Source of the DNA: Medakamo hakoo | Lineage: Eukaryota > Chlorophyta > Trebouxiophyceae > Coccomyxaceae | DNA: 64,000 nt | Direction: 5' to 3' | Assembly (NCBI GenBank): GCA_026636295.1 | Contig: CP089450.1 | Span: 496,001-560,000, forward strand | Part shown: positions 1-10,795 of the stretch, in pieces | Layout of the letters: each line of letters begins with the position of its first letter | Numbering within the stretch: the stretch's first letter is position 1 | The notes under the pieces: generated by a model | What the model saw: only the letters and a program-made list of their open reading frames with translations | The model's database searches: none | Told to the model about the DNA's origin: nothing | Made by a program: the position numbers and the translations under genes

Positions 1-288
1 GCTGCCTGCTCTCCTCCCAGGCGCCGGGCCGGACAGGCAATGGCCTCTGTTCTCGGCCGCCCTCCCCACGCCACTCCCAGTGGTCTGCGTCCCGCCTCCC
101 GCCCGCGGCATGGCCGGGACGACACCTTCAACAGCAGCGAGGCGGATGGCCGAAATCCGCACTCCCCCGTCCCCGCCGCACCCCTTTTTGTCCGCCCGGC
201 CGCGCTTTATCTTCTCGAGCCGGCACCCTCACCCTCCCCACCCATCCCCCTCTCCCCACCACCCCCCTCCCTCGCCCAACCCTGCCAG
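1..288 (+). other. Intron (or intron plus undetected exon) of the RRM gene
   Basis: This stretch precedes the RRM exon and ends in a pyrimidine-rich tract with an AG acceptor at 287-288. No convincing coding exon or unique donor can be picked; a short exon between possible AG and GT/GC sites near the left edge cannot be excluded. Confidence 0.4.
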
Positions 289-881
289 GCAAGCGCTGCT
301 TCGTCGGCAACCTGGCCTGGCGCACGTCCTGGCAGGACCTGAAGGACGCCTTCCGCGGCGCGGGCACCGTCGTGTACGCCAACGTCATGCGCGACGACGC
401 CGGCCGGTCGAAAGGGTGGGGCATCGTCGAGTTTGCGGCGCCGGAGGAAGCGCTGGCCGCCATCGCGGCCCTGAACGGGTCGGAGCTGGCCGGCCGCAAG
501 CTGCTCGTGCGCGAGGACCGCGAGGACCGGGACGTCAAAGCCCACCACGCGGGCGGGGCGGAGGGCGAGCGCCGGGAGCGCCCGCCGCGCGAGCGCCGCC
601 CGCGCCCGCCGCGCGAGGAGCGGCCCGAAGCCTCGTCCGGCCTCCAGGTCGTCGTCCAGGGGCTGCCCTGGGCGTACACCGGCGACGACCTGCGCCCGCT
701 GTTCGCCGAGTTTGGCGAGATCACGGCCGCCGAAGTGGTCATGGGCCGGGACGGCCGGTCGCGCGGGTACGGGACCGTGCGCTTCGCCGACGGCGCGGGC
801 GCGGCCGCCGCGATCGCGGGCAAGCACGGCACCGACCTGGAAGGCCGCACGCTGACGGTGAAGATGGACCGGTACGCGTGA
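289..881 (+). CDS. Two-RRM RNA-binding protein (5' end missing)
   Basis: This is the last exon of a gene whose start lies further left; a C-rich acceptor ending in CCAG sits just before it. About 197 residues are visible. The first RRM has RNP2-like CFVGNLAW and RNP1-like KGWGIVEF. A linker rich in Arg, Pro and Glu follows, then a second RRM with VVVQGLPW and RGYGTVRF, ending at KMDRYA and a TGA. Tandem RRMs bind single-stranded RNA, so a role in mRNA processing or export (Gbp2/Hrb1-like) is plausible, but the subfamily cannot be fixed from this part. It converges on LHCB4. Confidence 0.85.
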
Positions 882-904
882 GAGGCACGCTGCTGTGCTG
901 CGAG

Positions 905-944
<40 letters not shown>

Positions 945-1516
945 TGTGAGCGTGCGTGCGTGTGAGCGTGCGTGCGTGTGAGTGAGCGTCTTGTCTCTCC
1001 CTGCCTGAGAAGATGAAAAGAAAACAGAGGCAGGCGCGGCGAGTGAGTGAGACGAGAGCGTGTGCGTGTTTTTTTTCGCCCGGTGGAACCAACCCGCAAA
1101 AGTCCTTCCTTTCTGTGGGGCAGTGAGAGGTGTGGGGAAGAGTTCCGGAGTGTTTGTGCGTGTGTTAAGGCCTGGTGTTTCGGTGCCCTTCCATCCTCCT
1201 TTGTTCGGTGCGTGGTCGGGGGGAAGGTTGAAAAAAACGGAGCCCGCCGCTCGGAGGGGAGCTTCTCTCTCTTTGGTCACACACATCACCCGCCCACACG
1301 CACACACACTCTCACGCACACGAAAGTCTCATAAAGCCGGGCGTGGCCGGTGGGGGAAGGGGGAGAGAGCGTTTCTCCGCCGCCACACCCCCAACGAAAC
1401 TCTCCCAGTCCATCCATCCATCCACTCTCTTGTGAAGGAGAGAAAACACACACCGCCGGCCGCGCCCGCCACTCGGGCCGCGAGCCGGCCGGCTTCTAAA
1501 GCCGGGCCGCTGCTCC
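882..1516. other. Convergent 3' region with GTGC/GTGA microsatellite
   Basis: This spacer lies between the 3' ends of the RRM gene and LHCB4. From about 900 to 985 it carries a run of GTGC units that decays into GTGTGA units. No open frame in it has recognisable protein features. It probably holds the 3' UTRs of both genes. Confidence 0.6.
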
Positions 1517-2713
1517 TCAGAAGGAGTCGGCGAACTTCTTGAGGGAGCCCAGCGCGCCCTCGCCCTGCGCCAGCTGCTGGACGCCAAAGCCCAGGCACGC
1601 GAGCATGGCCAACCGCCCGTGCTTGAGCTCGGCCTCCTTCAGGCGGAAGGCCTGGTCCGCGTCGCCGGACGCCAGGCCCAGCGGGTCGAAGACGCCGCCC
1701 GGGTAGCACCGCTTCTCCGGGTCGGTCTCGGCGTTGCGGTACAGCTCGGCGCCGCCGATCAGGATGGGGTTGATGTAAGCCAGCGCCGTCGCGGAGAACG
1801 GCAGGGACAGGCCCAGGTACGACGCCTTCTCCAGCTCGACGGCCGTCGCGTCCGCCCACGAGACGCCGGTGGCGCCCTCGGCGACCAGGACGCCCAGGGC
1901 GGCCAGCATGGCCCACCGGCCGTGGATGACCTCGTTCTCGCGGAAGCGGGCCAGGGAGAAGACGTCGTCGTACGGCTGGAGCGACGACGCCGAGTCGACC
2001 TTGCCCGCGCCGCCGGAGAAGGCGCCGACGATGCCGCCGGCCTTGTTGACGGCCTTGTTCTGGTCCAGGGAGTCGACGTCGTACTGCAGGTACTCCGTCG
2101 GCTTGGACAGGCCCAAGGGGTCGAAGCCGCGGTCACCCGGCAGGGAGCCGTCCAGCCTGGGTGGAGAGTGGGGAGGAGGGGAGGGTGAGGGTGAGGGGGA
2201 CACGAAAAAAAAGCTTGGGTGCTGGCGCGCTGTGAATTGGGTCTCTGTCCAAAGCCACGCCCCCCGACACCGAGGCTCACCAGTCCGGGCGGGTGGTGTT
2301 GGGCAGCCACAGGCCGGCTTCACCGGCTGTTAGGGGCGGGATGGGAGGGAGGGGAGGGAGTGAGGGCGGGAGGAGGGTGAGGCGGGCAGGCAGCCGCCCG
2401 CGGATAAGGGAGGGCGTGAGCGCAACCGATCGGGCGTGCGGGCGGGCGTCGGAGGTCGCCAGGCCTGGCCCTGCTTTCAAGGGAAGGGCGCAACATCCAG
2501 GCACGCTCTGCGGGATGAGTGGATGGCGCAGGACGACCCGGCATCGTCCGTGCGGCGGGCGCTCAGGCCCAGCACGCCGCGAGAGGGTGAGGCCGCGAAT
2601 GGTTTGCAAAACGCACCAGCGGACGCGCGCTTGGGGGCCGCGGCCTTCTTGGCCTTGGCGGCGGCGACGACGGACGCGCCGCGCGTGGAGACGGGGGCCT
2701 TGACGGAGAACAT
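1517..2713 (-). CDS. LHCB4: Chlorophyll a/b-binding protein CP29
   Basis: Minor antenna protein that binds chlorophyll and xanthophyll and links LHCII trimers to the photosystem II core in the thylakoid. Exons on the minus strand are 2713-2617, 2326-2281 and 2156-1517, giving 260 aa with all joins in frame. The start is MFSVKAPVSTRG, a transit-peptide-like N-terminus. Helix one has ENEVIHGRWAMLAALG and helix three has KEAELKHGRLAMLACLGFG, the Glu/Arg chlorophyll-ligand helices of the LHC fold. The pre-helix motif WLPNTTRPDWLDGSLPGD and the segment PEKRCYPGGVFDPLGLASG are diagnostic of Lhcb4 among LHC proteins. It is divergent from the starch branching enzyme. The donors are GTGCGT and GTGAGC. 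Confidence 0.95.
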
Positions 2714-3930
2714 TGGGGTGCTGGGAGGGAGGTCTGTGTGCGTGTGGGGCGGACGAGCGTGAGCGCGCGCGTTTTTCGTGGAGCATTGTTTCTCGCCTTT
2801 CGCGCCTCCGCGCAGGGCGACCGGGCCGAGTGTGCGGCTCGCCCGCCCCGCGCCTGGATAGGGCAGGGCGTGAGGCGGCCTGTCCGAGGAACGGACGGGA
2901 CGGAGACGAGGCTGAGAGGGTGCGGGCCGCGTTTTTTTGAAGCCTGGAAACCAGTTTCCAGCGCTGGCGGGCCCGGGCGCGGGTCGGGGGTGCGGAGCTG
3001 CGGCCGGGCGAAGCAGCCAGGCGAAGCCCTCTTCACGCCCTCCGCGCAGCGCCTTCGCCGCCCTCGTCCAGCCGCCCACCCACCGCGGCGGGTGGACTAG
3101 GGTGCGAGCTCCGCCAACGTGCGGGCCGCGTGATGGGAGTGGCCGGCGTTCAAGGCGCACCTGAGTTGACTGGCGCGGGTGAAGATAAAGGAGTGAGGCC
3201 GCGAAAGGGTCGCGGCTCCGCTCGCAGAACGCCGTAGGGTCTCGCGGCGCAAGGCAGAGCAGAGAGAAGGTGCGGCATGCTTTGGCCTCCCGTTTTCTTC
3301 CCGCCACGCCCGCGCCACGCGAGAATGCGGCCTCCCCGCCCACACGCCGGCATGGATGAGACCTTTGTGCCCACAGTGCGGGTGGCAGCGAGTCGCGCCG
3401 CGGCCTCGCCGCTCGCCGCCGTCGTTTTTTCACGGCCGCTGGCGCGCAAGCGGCTACGAGCGCCCCTCGCGCACCAGGCCCCGCGTTTGCGCGCCGCGTG
3501 GCCACGCCCGCCCCTCGCCACGCGCGCCGCCCACCGGGCTGGCAGCACCAGGCACCTGGCGTGCGTGCCAGGGTCGCGGCAGCGGCTGAGCACCAACCCC
3601 GCCGCCGCACCATGCCCGGCAACGGCGAGACATTTCCTTCGCCGCAGCCCCACCCTTCGTTGGGGGCGCGGTGTGGCTGTGCGGTCGCGTGGACCGCCTG
3701 GCCGGCGCGCGGGGCGCCGCCCAGCAGCAGGACGGGTGGTGGGCGACTGCGGTCACAGCCTTGTGCAAGCAACGGCTCTCTCACGCCCCGCCCCCCCTCT
3801 CCCCGCACCCGTTCCAATCCACACAGCTATCGCCCGTCGCTCGTCGGCGCGCGCACCCCCCCAACCTCTCCCCCCCCCCTCCCTCCTCCCGTTTTAGGGC
3901 GAGCCCCGCCGCGCCCGTCAACGCCAAGCC
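2714..3930. promoter_or_regulatory. Shared upstream region of LHCB4 and starch branching enzyme
   Basis: About 1.2 kb separates the two divergent start codons, among the longest spacers here. It should hold both promoters and 5' UTRs. A GATAAAG motif, resembling light-responsive I-box/GATA elements of plant LHC genes, lies near 3184. The several open frames are Arg/Pro/Ala-rich GC artefacts with no domain. I saw no clear TATA box. Confidence 0.45.
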
Positions 3931-6814
3931 ATGCCTCCCGCCCCGCTGCGCCTGCCGGGTGCCAGCAGCCGGGTGGCGGGCTCCGGTCCGGCCGCCTCGC
4001 CGGCCGGCCTTGCATTCCCGCGCCTGCCCGCGCGCGCCGCGCCGGCCGCGCCGCGCGCCGTGCCGCCCCGCGGCAGTGCTGCTGGCCCGGCCGGCGACGC
4101 GCCGAAATCGTCCACGGCCACGACGACGACGACTAAAGCGAAAGCTCCTCCTGCCGCTGTCACCCCCTCCACCCCTGCCGACCCGCTGGACGCCTGGTCG
4201 CCGATCGCGCAGCCGGCCGACCCGGCTGGCGGGCCCGCGCCCGACCCAAAGGGCGCCATCACCCCCCTGCCCGCCGGCGCGGACGGCACGGCCTGCCTGG
4301 CCACGGACCAGTCGCTCTGGTCGCACGCCGACCACTTCCGCCACCGGTGGAGCACCTACGCTGGCATCCGCGCCGCCATCGACGCCAACGAGGGCGGCCT
4401 GGACGCGTTTTCGCAGGGCTACAAAAAGTTTGGGTTCAACGCGGGGCTGGGCCCGGACGGCTCCACGCCCGGCACCTGGTACCGGGAGTGGGCGCCGGCC
4501 GCTAAAGCGCTGGCCCTCGTCGGCGACTTCAACGCCTGGTCCCCGTCCGACGCGCACTGGGCGGCCAAAGACGAGTTTGGGGTGTGGTCGCTCTTCCTGC
4601 CCGACGCGCCCGACGGCACGCCCGCCATCCCGCACGGCTCCCGCGTCAAAGCCCGCCTTGAGACCGGGTACGGCGAGTGGGTGGACCGCATCCCGGCCTG
4701 GATCAAGTGGGCCACGCAGGCGGACGGCGAGATCCAGTTCAACGGAATTCACTGGGCCCCGCCCAAGCGCGGCGCGCCGGGCCAGGTCCCGCCCGACGCG
4801 GACACGGCGTACACGTTCAAGTACCCGCGCCCGCCGCGCCCGCGGTCGCTGCGCATCTACGAGTGCCACGTCGGCATGTCGTCCGCCGACCCCAAGATCA
4901 ACTCGTACACCGAGTTCGCGCGGGACGTGCTGCCGCGCGTGCGTGCGCTGGGCTACAACGCGATCCAGATCATGGCGGTCCAAGAACACGCGTACTACGG
5001 GTCGTTTGGCTACCACGTCACCAACTTCTTCGCCGCGTCGTCGCGGTGTGGGACGCCCGAGGAACTGAAGGCCATGATTGACGAGGTGAGGCAGTGTGCC
5101 GCGGGCAATGGGAGGGGGGCCGGGTCGTCGCTGCTGCTTTCTTCTCCTTTCCATCCGCTCACCCACCCCGCCCCCGCCCCACCCCCCCGCCCCCGCCCCC
5201 ACTCTCCAGGCCCACCGCCTCGGCCTGACCGTCCTCATGGACATCGTCCACTCGCACGCCTCCAAAAACACGCAGGACGGCCTCAACATGTTTGACGGGT
5301 CCGACGCCCAGTACTTCCACGGCGGCGGGCGGGGCTACCACTGGATGTGGGACTCGCGCTGCTTCAACTACGGCAACTGGGAGACGCTGCGCTTCTTGCT
5401 GAGTAACGCCCGGTGGTGGATGGACGAATTCCGGTTCGACGGGTACCGGTTTGATGGGGTGACGTCCATGATGTACCACCACCACGGCCTGCAAATGGCG
5501 TTCACGGTGAGAGGGGTGGAGTGGAGTGGGACGGGGTGGGGTGGGGTGGGGTGGGGTGGGGGACAAAAACCTCCGTCCATCCATCCATCCATCCCTCCGT
5601 CTGTCACTCCCTTGGCCTCACGCCCACCCACGCACCCACCCACCCACCCACCCACCCCACCCCACCCCACCCACCCCACACACACACCCCAGGGCAACTA
5701 CGACGAATACTTTGGTCTGGCCACCGACGTGGAGGCCGTCGCCTACCTGATGCTCGTCAACGCGCTCGTCCACGACCTGTGGCCCGCGTCCGCCGTCACC
5801 ATCGGCGAGGACGTGTCCGGCATGCCCACCTTTTGCCGGCCCGTGGCCGAGGGCGGCGTCGGCTTCGACTACCGCCTGCAAATGGCCATCGCGGACAAGT
5901 GGATCGAGGTGCTGGCCATCCCGGACGAGGGGTGGGACATGGGCAACATCGTCCACACGCTGACCAACCGCCGGGCCGCGGAAGCGTGCGTCGCGTACGC
6001 GGAATCGCACGACCAGGCGTTGGTGGGCGACAAGACGATCGCGTTCTGGTTGATGGACGCGGCCATGTACGACGGCATGGCCCTGGACTCCGCCCCCAAC
6101 CCGGTCATCGACCGGGGCATCGCCCTGCACAAGATGATCCGCCTGCTCACCATGGCCCTGGGCGGCGAGTCGTACCTGACGTTCATGGGCAACGAGTGGG
6201 GCCACCCCGAGTGGGTCGACTTCCCGCGCGACGACTCGTACGACCCGTCGACGGGCGCGTTCGTCCCGGGCAACGGCGGCTCGCTCGACAAGTGCCGCCG
6301 CCGGTGGGACCTGGTCGACGCCGACTTCCTGAAGTACAAGTTCATGGGCGCCTTCGACCGGGCGATGTGCCACCTGGACAAGGCGTTCGGCTTCGTGGCC
6401 GCGCCGCACGAGTGGATCTCCCGCAAGGACGAGGGCGACAAACTGATCGTGGCCGAGCGCGGCGACCTGGTCTTCGTCTTCAACTTCCACCCGACCAACT
6501 CGTTCACGGACTACCGCGTCGGCGCGCCGGCGCCCGGCAAGTACAAGGTCGTCCTGTCGTCTGACGAGCCCGTCTTTGGCGGGTGGGGCAACGTGACCAA
6601 GGCGTCCGACACCGTTTTCGAGGCGATCGAAAACGCGCCGGGGTCTGGGCCGCTCGGGTACGACAACCGCCCGGCCTCCATGCCCGTGTACGCGCCGTCC
6701 CGCACCGTCGTCGTCTACGCGCCCGCAGACAGCGTGGACCCGACGGCCGATGAAAAGCCGGGCGGCATTCCGGGGTTGGGCGTGAAAGGCAACGGCCCGT
6801 ACTTTTCGTTTTGA
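3931..6814 (+). CDS. 1,4-alpha-glucan (starch) branching enzyme
   Basis: Cuts an alpha-1,4 glucan and rejoins the end by an alpha-1,6 bond, making the branches of starch. Exons are 3931-5085, 5210-5506 and 5693-6814 (857 aa, all joins in phase 0). The first ~60 residues are Ala/Pro/Arg-rich and look like a plastid transit peptide. A CBM48 module follows ([17 protein letters not shown]), then a GH13 barrel with the four conserved regions: [23 protein letters not shown] (nucleophile Asp), [10 protein letters not shown] (acid/base Glu) and AESHDQ. The C-terminal beta domain is complete. Length fits plant SBEs with an N-terminal extension. Intron 2 is built of GTGGG repeats followed by CCATC/CACCC repeats. 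Confidence 0.96.
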
Positions 6815-7082
6815 CGAGGTGAAAAAAAAATGGATGGTGGTTGGGTGGGTGGTGAGAGCGGGTGAGCGCGCACGAGTCTTTTTCTTCCATTTTCCTTTCT
6901 TTGGCCGGAGTGTGTGCGTGCGTCTTTCTTTTTTTCCTGGGTAGATCGCGTGGATTTGTTCGTTTTGGTTCCCCAGCGGTGTGCGTGCGTTTTTTCTTGG
7001 GCGGTGGTGGGAATGGATGGATGGGTGGTGCGGTGTGTGAAGAGACGCCGAGAAAAAAGCAGCCCACAATTTCTTCTTCTGT

Positions 7083-7711
7083 TTACACTGTCGCACGGTC
7101 CGTGGAGATGTACATGACTGAGAGGTGGAGTTGTTTGGGTGGGTGGGCGGGTGAGTGGATGGGGTGGCGGTGTTTTTTTTTTCCCCAGGCAACCAGCGGC
7201 GCGGTTTTGGTCCTCAAGACACACATGCCGGCGATGCCCTCCCATCCCCATCCACCTCAAAAACTCACCGTTGTTCCCACGGATGAAGGCGTCGCCGTAC
7301 TTGTTTTTCAACTGGCCGCCGACGTACTCCTGGATGTGGGTGGCGTGGAGTGAGTGAGGGAGCGGGGTTGTCAAGCGAGAGGGATCGGCGTTGCTTTGTC
7401 GACCCGCGCGCACCCCACACAACCCTTCTTACCTCCGTGTTCTCCAGGGCGATGTTCATGTAGCCATCCAGGCAGGCCAGCACGCCTGTTTATTGTGGGG
7501 AAAGGAGGGGGGCAGGGCGTGAGAACGGGAGCGAAAAACGTCGGCGGAGCGCTGGCGCATGCCCCTGCGTTTCCTGGCTTGGAAAAAAGCGCAACAACAA
7601 CACACCGCGGTAGTCGGCTCCAGAGTTCAGCCTGACGACGACGGGGCGGCCCTTGATGGCCTTTAAGAAATCCGCGGGCGTCCGCGTCCCAGGCGCGGCC
7701 GGCTCCGTCAT
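7083..7711 (-). CDS. LSM6: U6 snRNA-associated Sm-like protein LSm6
   Basis: Subunit of the LSm1-7 ring (cytoplasmic mRNA decapping and decay) and the LSm2-8 ring (U6 snRNA 3' end). Exons on the minus strand are 7711-7606, 7485-7433, 7329-7269 and 7117-7083, giving 84 aa. Sm motif 1 reads FLKAIKGRPVVVRLNSGADY with LDGYMNIALE, and Sm motif 2 is KYGDAFIRGNNVMYIST. The wording is that of LSm6, including IRGNNV. Donors are GTGTGT, GTAAGA and GTGAGT. The last coding exon is only 35 nt. It diverges from the reductase at 7785 with only 73 bp between the start codons. Confidence 0.95.
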
Positions 7712-7784
7712 TTTTTGTGTGCTGCGAAAAAGGAGAGCGGTCTGGCAACCCCTCCTCACACACGAGCGCAAAGCACGCAAAGAA

Positions 7785-8492
7785 ATGTCTCGAACCGCCC
7801 TCGTCTTTGGCGGCACGGGCGCGACGGGGTCAGCCCTGGTGCGCGAGCTCGCGGCACGCCCGGAGACCTGGTCCACCGTGCTCGTGCCCGTCCGCGGCGA
7901 GGCCGCACCGCCGGGCCTCGGCGTGCTCGGCCCGGCCGTGCGCGTCCTCCCGCGCACCGACTACGCCGACCTGGCCACGTCCTTGAAGGACGCCCCGCGC
8001 CCCGACGCCGCCTTCATTTGCCTGGGCACCACCCGCGCCGTCGCGGGGTCGGCCGACGCTTTCATTGCCGCCGACCTGACCGCGCCCGCCGCCGCCGCTC
8101 GCTTCGCAGCGGGCGCGGGCGCGGCCCACCTGTCGCTCGTGTCCGCGGCGGGCGCGGCCCGCGGCGGCGCGTGGGCGCCGCGCTCCCGCCTGCTGCACGG
8201 CCTGCTGTACCGTGCCGTGAAGGGCCAGGCGGAAGAAGCCGTCCTGGCCGCGGGCGCGCACTCCACCTCCGTCTTTCGCCCCGGGCTGCTGGAGCGCGGG
8301 CCCGCCTTCTCGTCCGGGCGCCTCCTGGAGCGGGCGGCGTCGGCGGTGCTGCCGGGCTTGCCGGTCGCCGACCTGGCGACGGCCATGGTCTTGGACGCTG
8401 AAGACGCGTTGCAAGCGGCGGGCCGGCGGGCGGGCGAGCGTGTGTTCAGCGACCGCGAGATCCGCAACCTCGCGGCTGGGGGTGGGGGTTGA
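7785..8492 (+). CDS. HTATIP2/TIP30-like NAD(P)-binding reductase
   Basis: Single-exon protein of 235 aa with an atypical short-chain dehydrogenase fold. The N-terminus ALVFGGTGATGSALVREL is the glycine-rich dinucleotide loop. FICLGTTRAVAGSADAF and VSAAGAARG follow, and YRAVKGQAEEAV supplies the YxxxK-like pair. TSVFRPGLLERG is the substrate-side segment typical of the TIP30/HTATIP2 group. The substrate is unknown. The ATG at 7785 is chosen because the upstream in-frame extension would overlap LSM6 exon 1. The 3' end converges on the thioredoxin-like gene. Confidence 0.85.
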   Translation: MSRTALVFGGTGATGSALVRELAARPETWSTVLVPVRGEAAPPGLGVLGPAVRVLPRTDYADLATSLKDAPRPDAAFICLGTTRAVAGSADAFIAADLTAPAAAARFAAGAGAAHLSLVSAAGAARGGAWAPRSRLLHGLLYRAVKGQAEEAVLAAGAHSTSVFRPGLLERGPAFSSGRLLERAASAVLPGLPVADLATAMVLDAEDALQAAGRRAGERVFSDREIRNLAAGGGG

Positions 8493-8704
8493 TGGGCAGC
8501 GGAGGAGGCGCCGCCCCCACGCCCACCCCGCCTGCTTCCCGTTTTAGAAGAAAACCAATTGTTTTTGTGTGTGTGTGTGTGTGTTGTTACAGGGAGGAAG
8601 GCTCGTTCGTTGTTGTTTGTTGAATGAACAGTTTTTCGTCAACCCGGGGGGGGGGGGACGGCAGCCCCACCGCGCCCCCTCGTCTCTCTCTCTCTCCCCC
8701 TCCT

Positions 8705-9607
8705 TCAACCCCGCCGCGCGCTCGGCGTCTCCCGAAAGACGACCTCATTCAACACCGCCCGCAGCTGGGAGCGGGCCCAGTCCCCGCCGCCGACGCCCCG
8801 GGCGTGCGCTTTGGCGGCCAGCGACCGGGAGTCGGGCGCGGCCAGGCGGCGCACGGACGCGCCGCCCGAAAAGAACAGGACGGTCGGCACCGCCCGCACC
8901 CGGTGGAGGCGGGCCAGGTCCGTCGCGTCGTCCCACGCGTCGCGGACGTCGTGCGCCGCGAAGAGGACGCCGGACCGCGCCGCGCCGGCCTCCGCGGCCA
9001 GCGCCCGCGCCTCGGCCAGCCAGGCCTTGCACGTGCCGCACGAACGGGAGTAGAACACGACGGCAATGATGGTGGCCGCGCCGGCCGCCGCGGCCAGGGC
9101 GTCTAGGTGAGCGGCCGACTTGACTTCGTGCAGGCGGGCCGGGTCCAGGGCGGCGGCGGGCGAGGAGCCGGGCCCCGGGCCGGCGGCGTCGCTGCCGCCG
9201 CCGCTGGCGGCCAGGGCCGCCAGCGCCGCCTCTTCCTCCGCCTGGCGCTTCCAGGCGGCTTCCAAGTGGGCGCGCCGGTCGATGTTGATGGCCCGCGGCG
9301 GGCGTGGAAGGGCGCGGGCGTGGTGGACGCGGCGTTGCTGTTGTGTGGGTGGAGGGAGGCGGGCGCGGCCGGCGGCGCGCTGCTGTGTGTGTGCGTGTCG
9401 TTGGTGAGGGGGGAGGAGGGTTGAGAGCGGAATGCGCAGCGTGGCGTGCCACGCGCGCTCGCTCGGGGCGCAGCGAAAAAAAACCCGGCTGCTGGGAGGG
9501 CCTAAAAAGGAGCGGCACCCTGGTGTGCGCGCGCCGGTCGAGCTGCCACACACCTGAAGCGGGCCGGCGCCGCGGGCGGGCGGCCGCACTCCGGGCAGGG
9601 AGGCCAT
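8705..9607 (-). CDS. Thioredoxin-like protein with CGTC site
   Basis: Predicted 228 aa from exons 9607-9554 and 9337-8705 (phase 0 join, GTGTGT donor). The N-terminus is Arg/Pro/Ala-rich and may target an organelle. A charged helix (INIDRRAHLEAAWKRQAEEE) precedes a thioredoxin fold with VVFYSRSCGTCKAW near residues 110-122 and the cis-Pro segment RVRAVPTVLFF. The active-site CGTC differs from CGPC of classical thioredoxins and recalls the atypical plastid ACHT/WCRKC types. Substrate is unknown. Exon 1 is short and less certain than exon 2. Confidence 0.78.
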   Translation of the reverse strand: MASLPGVRPPARGAGPLQVCGSSTGARTPGCRSFLGPPSSRVFFRCAPSERAWHATLRIPLSTLLPPHQRHAHTQQRAAGRARLPPPTQQQRRVHHARALPRPPRAINIDRRAHLEAAWKRQAEEEAALAALAASGGGSDAAGPGPGSSPAAALDPARLHEVKSAAHLDALAAAAGAATIIAVVFYSRSCGTCKAWLAEARALAAEAGAARSGVLFAAHDVRDAWDDATDLARLHRVRAVPTVLFFSGGASVRRLAAPDSRSLAAKAHARGVGGGDWARSQLRAVLNEVVFRETPSARRG

Positions 9608-9796
9608 GGCGCCGGGGTCGGAGCGCCGTGTGAAAAATGAATGCTTGTGAGAAAAACAAACTTGACGCGCACACTTCATGTTTCGGCCCCGCGGGCTCTC
9701 GCCCCCCTAAACACCCGTCCTCCCACGGCACTGGCACCCGTGGCAGGGGTAGGCGGGCACCGCCTACACAGTAACCACACGTGCGTGGCGACACAA

Positions 9797-10696
9797 ATGA
9801 CCAGCGCCGCGCTGGTGGGCGGCGGCGAACAAGCCGGCCCCTCGTCGCAACCCGTCCCGACGCCAGCGCAAGAGCCGGCCGACGGCCACGCCCTCCCCGC
9901 CCCAGGCTGTGGGCCCGGCGACGTCCGCCTCATCCCGGACTTTGTGGACGGCCGGGCGTCGGACGCTTTGCTGGCGGCGGTGTTGGGCCGCACGGAGGAC
10001 GGCGCCCCACCCTCTGTCTCCATCCCGACCACCCCAGGCTGGACGCACGCCGCGGGGCGGGCCGTCCGCTCGTACGGCGGCACGGTCGTGGGCGCAAGCC
10101 TGATTCCGGCTGCCTTGCCGGCGTGGGCGGCCAGCCTGTTTGACCGCCTGGTGGCCGACGCAGGGCTGGACTTTAGCGGCGGCGGCGGCGGCGGCGGTGG
10201 AGAGGCTGGAAAGGCAGGCGCGCCGCCGCCGCCCGCCCGCCCCAACCACGTCCTGGCCAACGCCTACCCCCGCGGCGCAGGCATCCTGCCGCACACGGAC
10301 GGTCCCGCGTACGCTCCACTGGCGGCGATTTTGTCGCTGGGGGACGACTCCCCCGGCGTGATGCGGTTTCACCGAGCGGCAGGCGAGGCCGCAGCCGCCT
10401 CCACCAGTCCCGCCTTTTCCGTTTTCTTGCCGCCGCGGTCGCTGCTGGTGTTTAGCGGGGACGCGTACAGCGCTCACTTGCACGGGCTGGACACGGACAC
10501 GGTGGCAGACGAGATTGATGGGAGCGTGCTGAACGCGGACGCGGCACGGGCGTGGGTCGCTGCGCGAGGCGGCGGCGGCGGGCGGCGCGCGCCGCCCGCC
10601 TCCGCCGCCACCACCACCATCCCGCGCGGGCCGTGTCGGGTGAGCCTGACGGTGCGGCGGGTGCTGCGGGTGAAGAAAGGGTTGTTGAGGCTGTAG
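9797..10696 (+). CDS. ALKBH6-like 2-oxoglutarate/Fe(II) dioxygenase
   Basis: Single-exon AlkB-family protein, 299 aa from the ATG at 9797. NHVLANAYPRGAGILPHTDG carries the HxD iron ligands (His about residue 166). The second His is in SAHLHGL (about residue 228). CRVSLTVRRVLRVKKG near the C-terminus carries the Arg that binds 2-oxoglutarate. The NHVLxNxY...PHxDGP wording fits ALKBH6 rather than the DNA-repair ALKBH2/3. A polyglycine tract and a second Gly/Ala-rich stretch are insertions. The start is uncertain: the frame is open to 9641, but that leaves almost no room for the thioredoxin-like promoter. Confidence 0.85.
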   Translation: MTSAALVGGGEQAGPSSQPVPTPAQEPADGHALPAPGCGPGDVRLIPDFVDGRASDALLAAVLGRTEDGAPPSVSIPTTPGWTHAAGRAVRSYGGTVVGASLIPAALPAWAASLFDRLVADAGLDFSGGGGGGGGEAGKAGAPPPPARPNHVLANAYPRGAGILPHTDGPAYAPLAAILSLGDDSPGVMRFHRAAGEAAAASTSPAFSVFLPPRSLLVFSGDAYSAHLHGLDTDTVADEIDGSVLNADAARAWVAARGGGGGRRAPPASAATTTIPRGPCRVSLTVRRVLRVKKGLLRL

Positions 10697-10795
10697 GGAT
10701 ATAGGAATAGGCGCGCGTCGGAATAGGGTCGTCCGTCCCCCTCTCTCTGTGTGCGAGGTCGAGCGCTCACCAGAGCGACCAAAAAAGAAAACGGC

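Noticed and set aside
900-985. CRISPR-like or minisatellite array
   Set aside because: The unit is only four to six bases and there are no spacers; it is a microsatellite.
7653-7784. Upstream start for the HTATIP2-like reductase
   Set aside because: It would overlap LSM6 exon 1 antisense, and the added residues are not part of the family fold.
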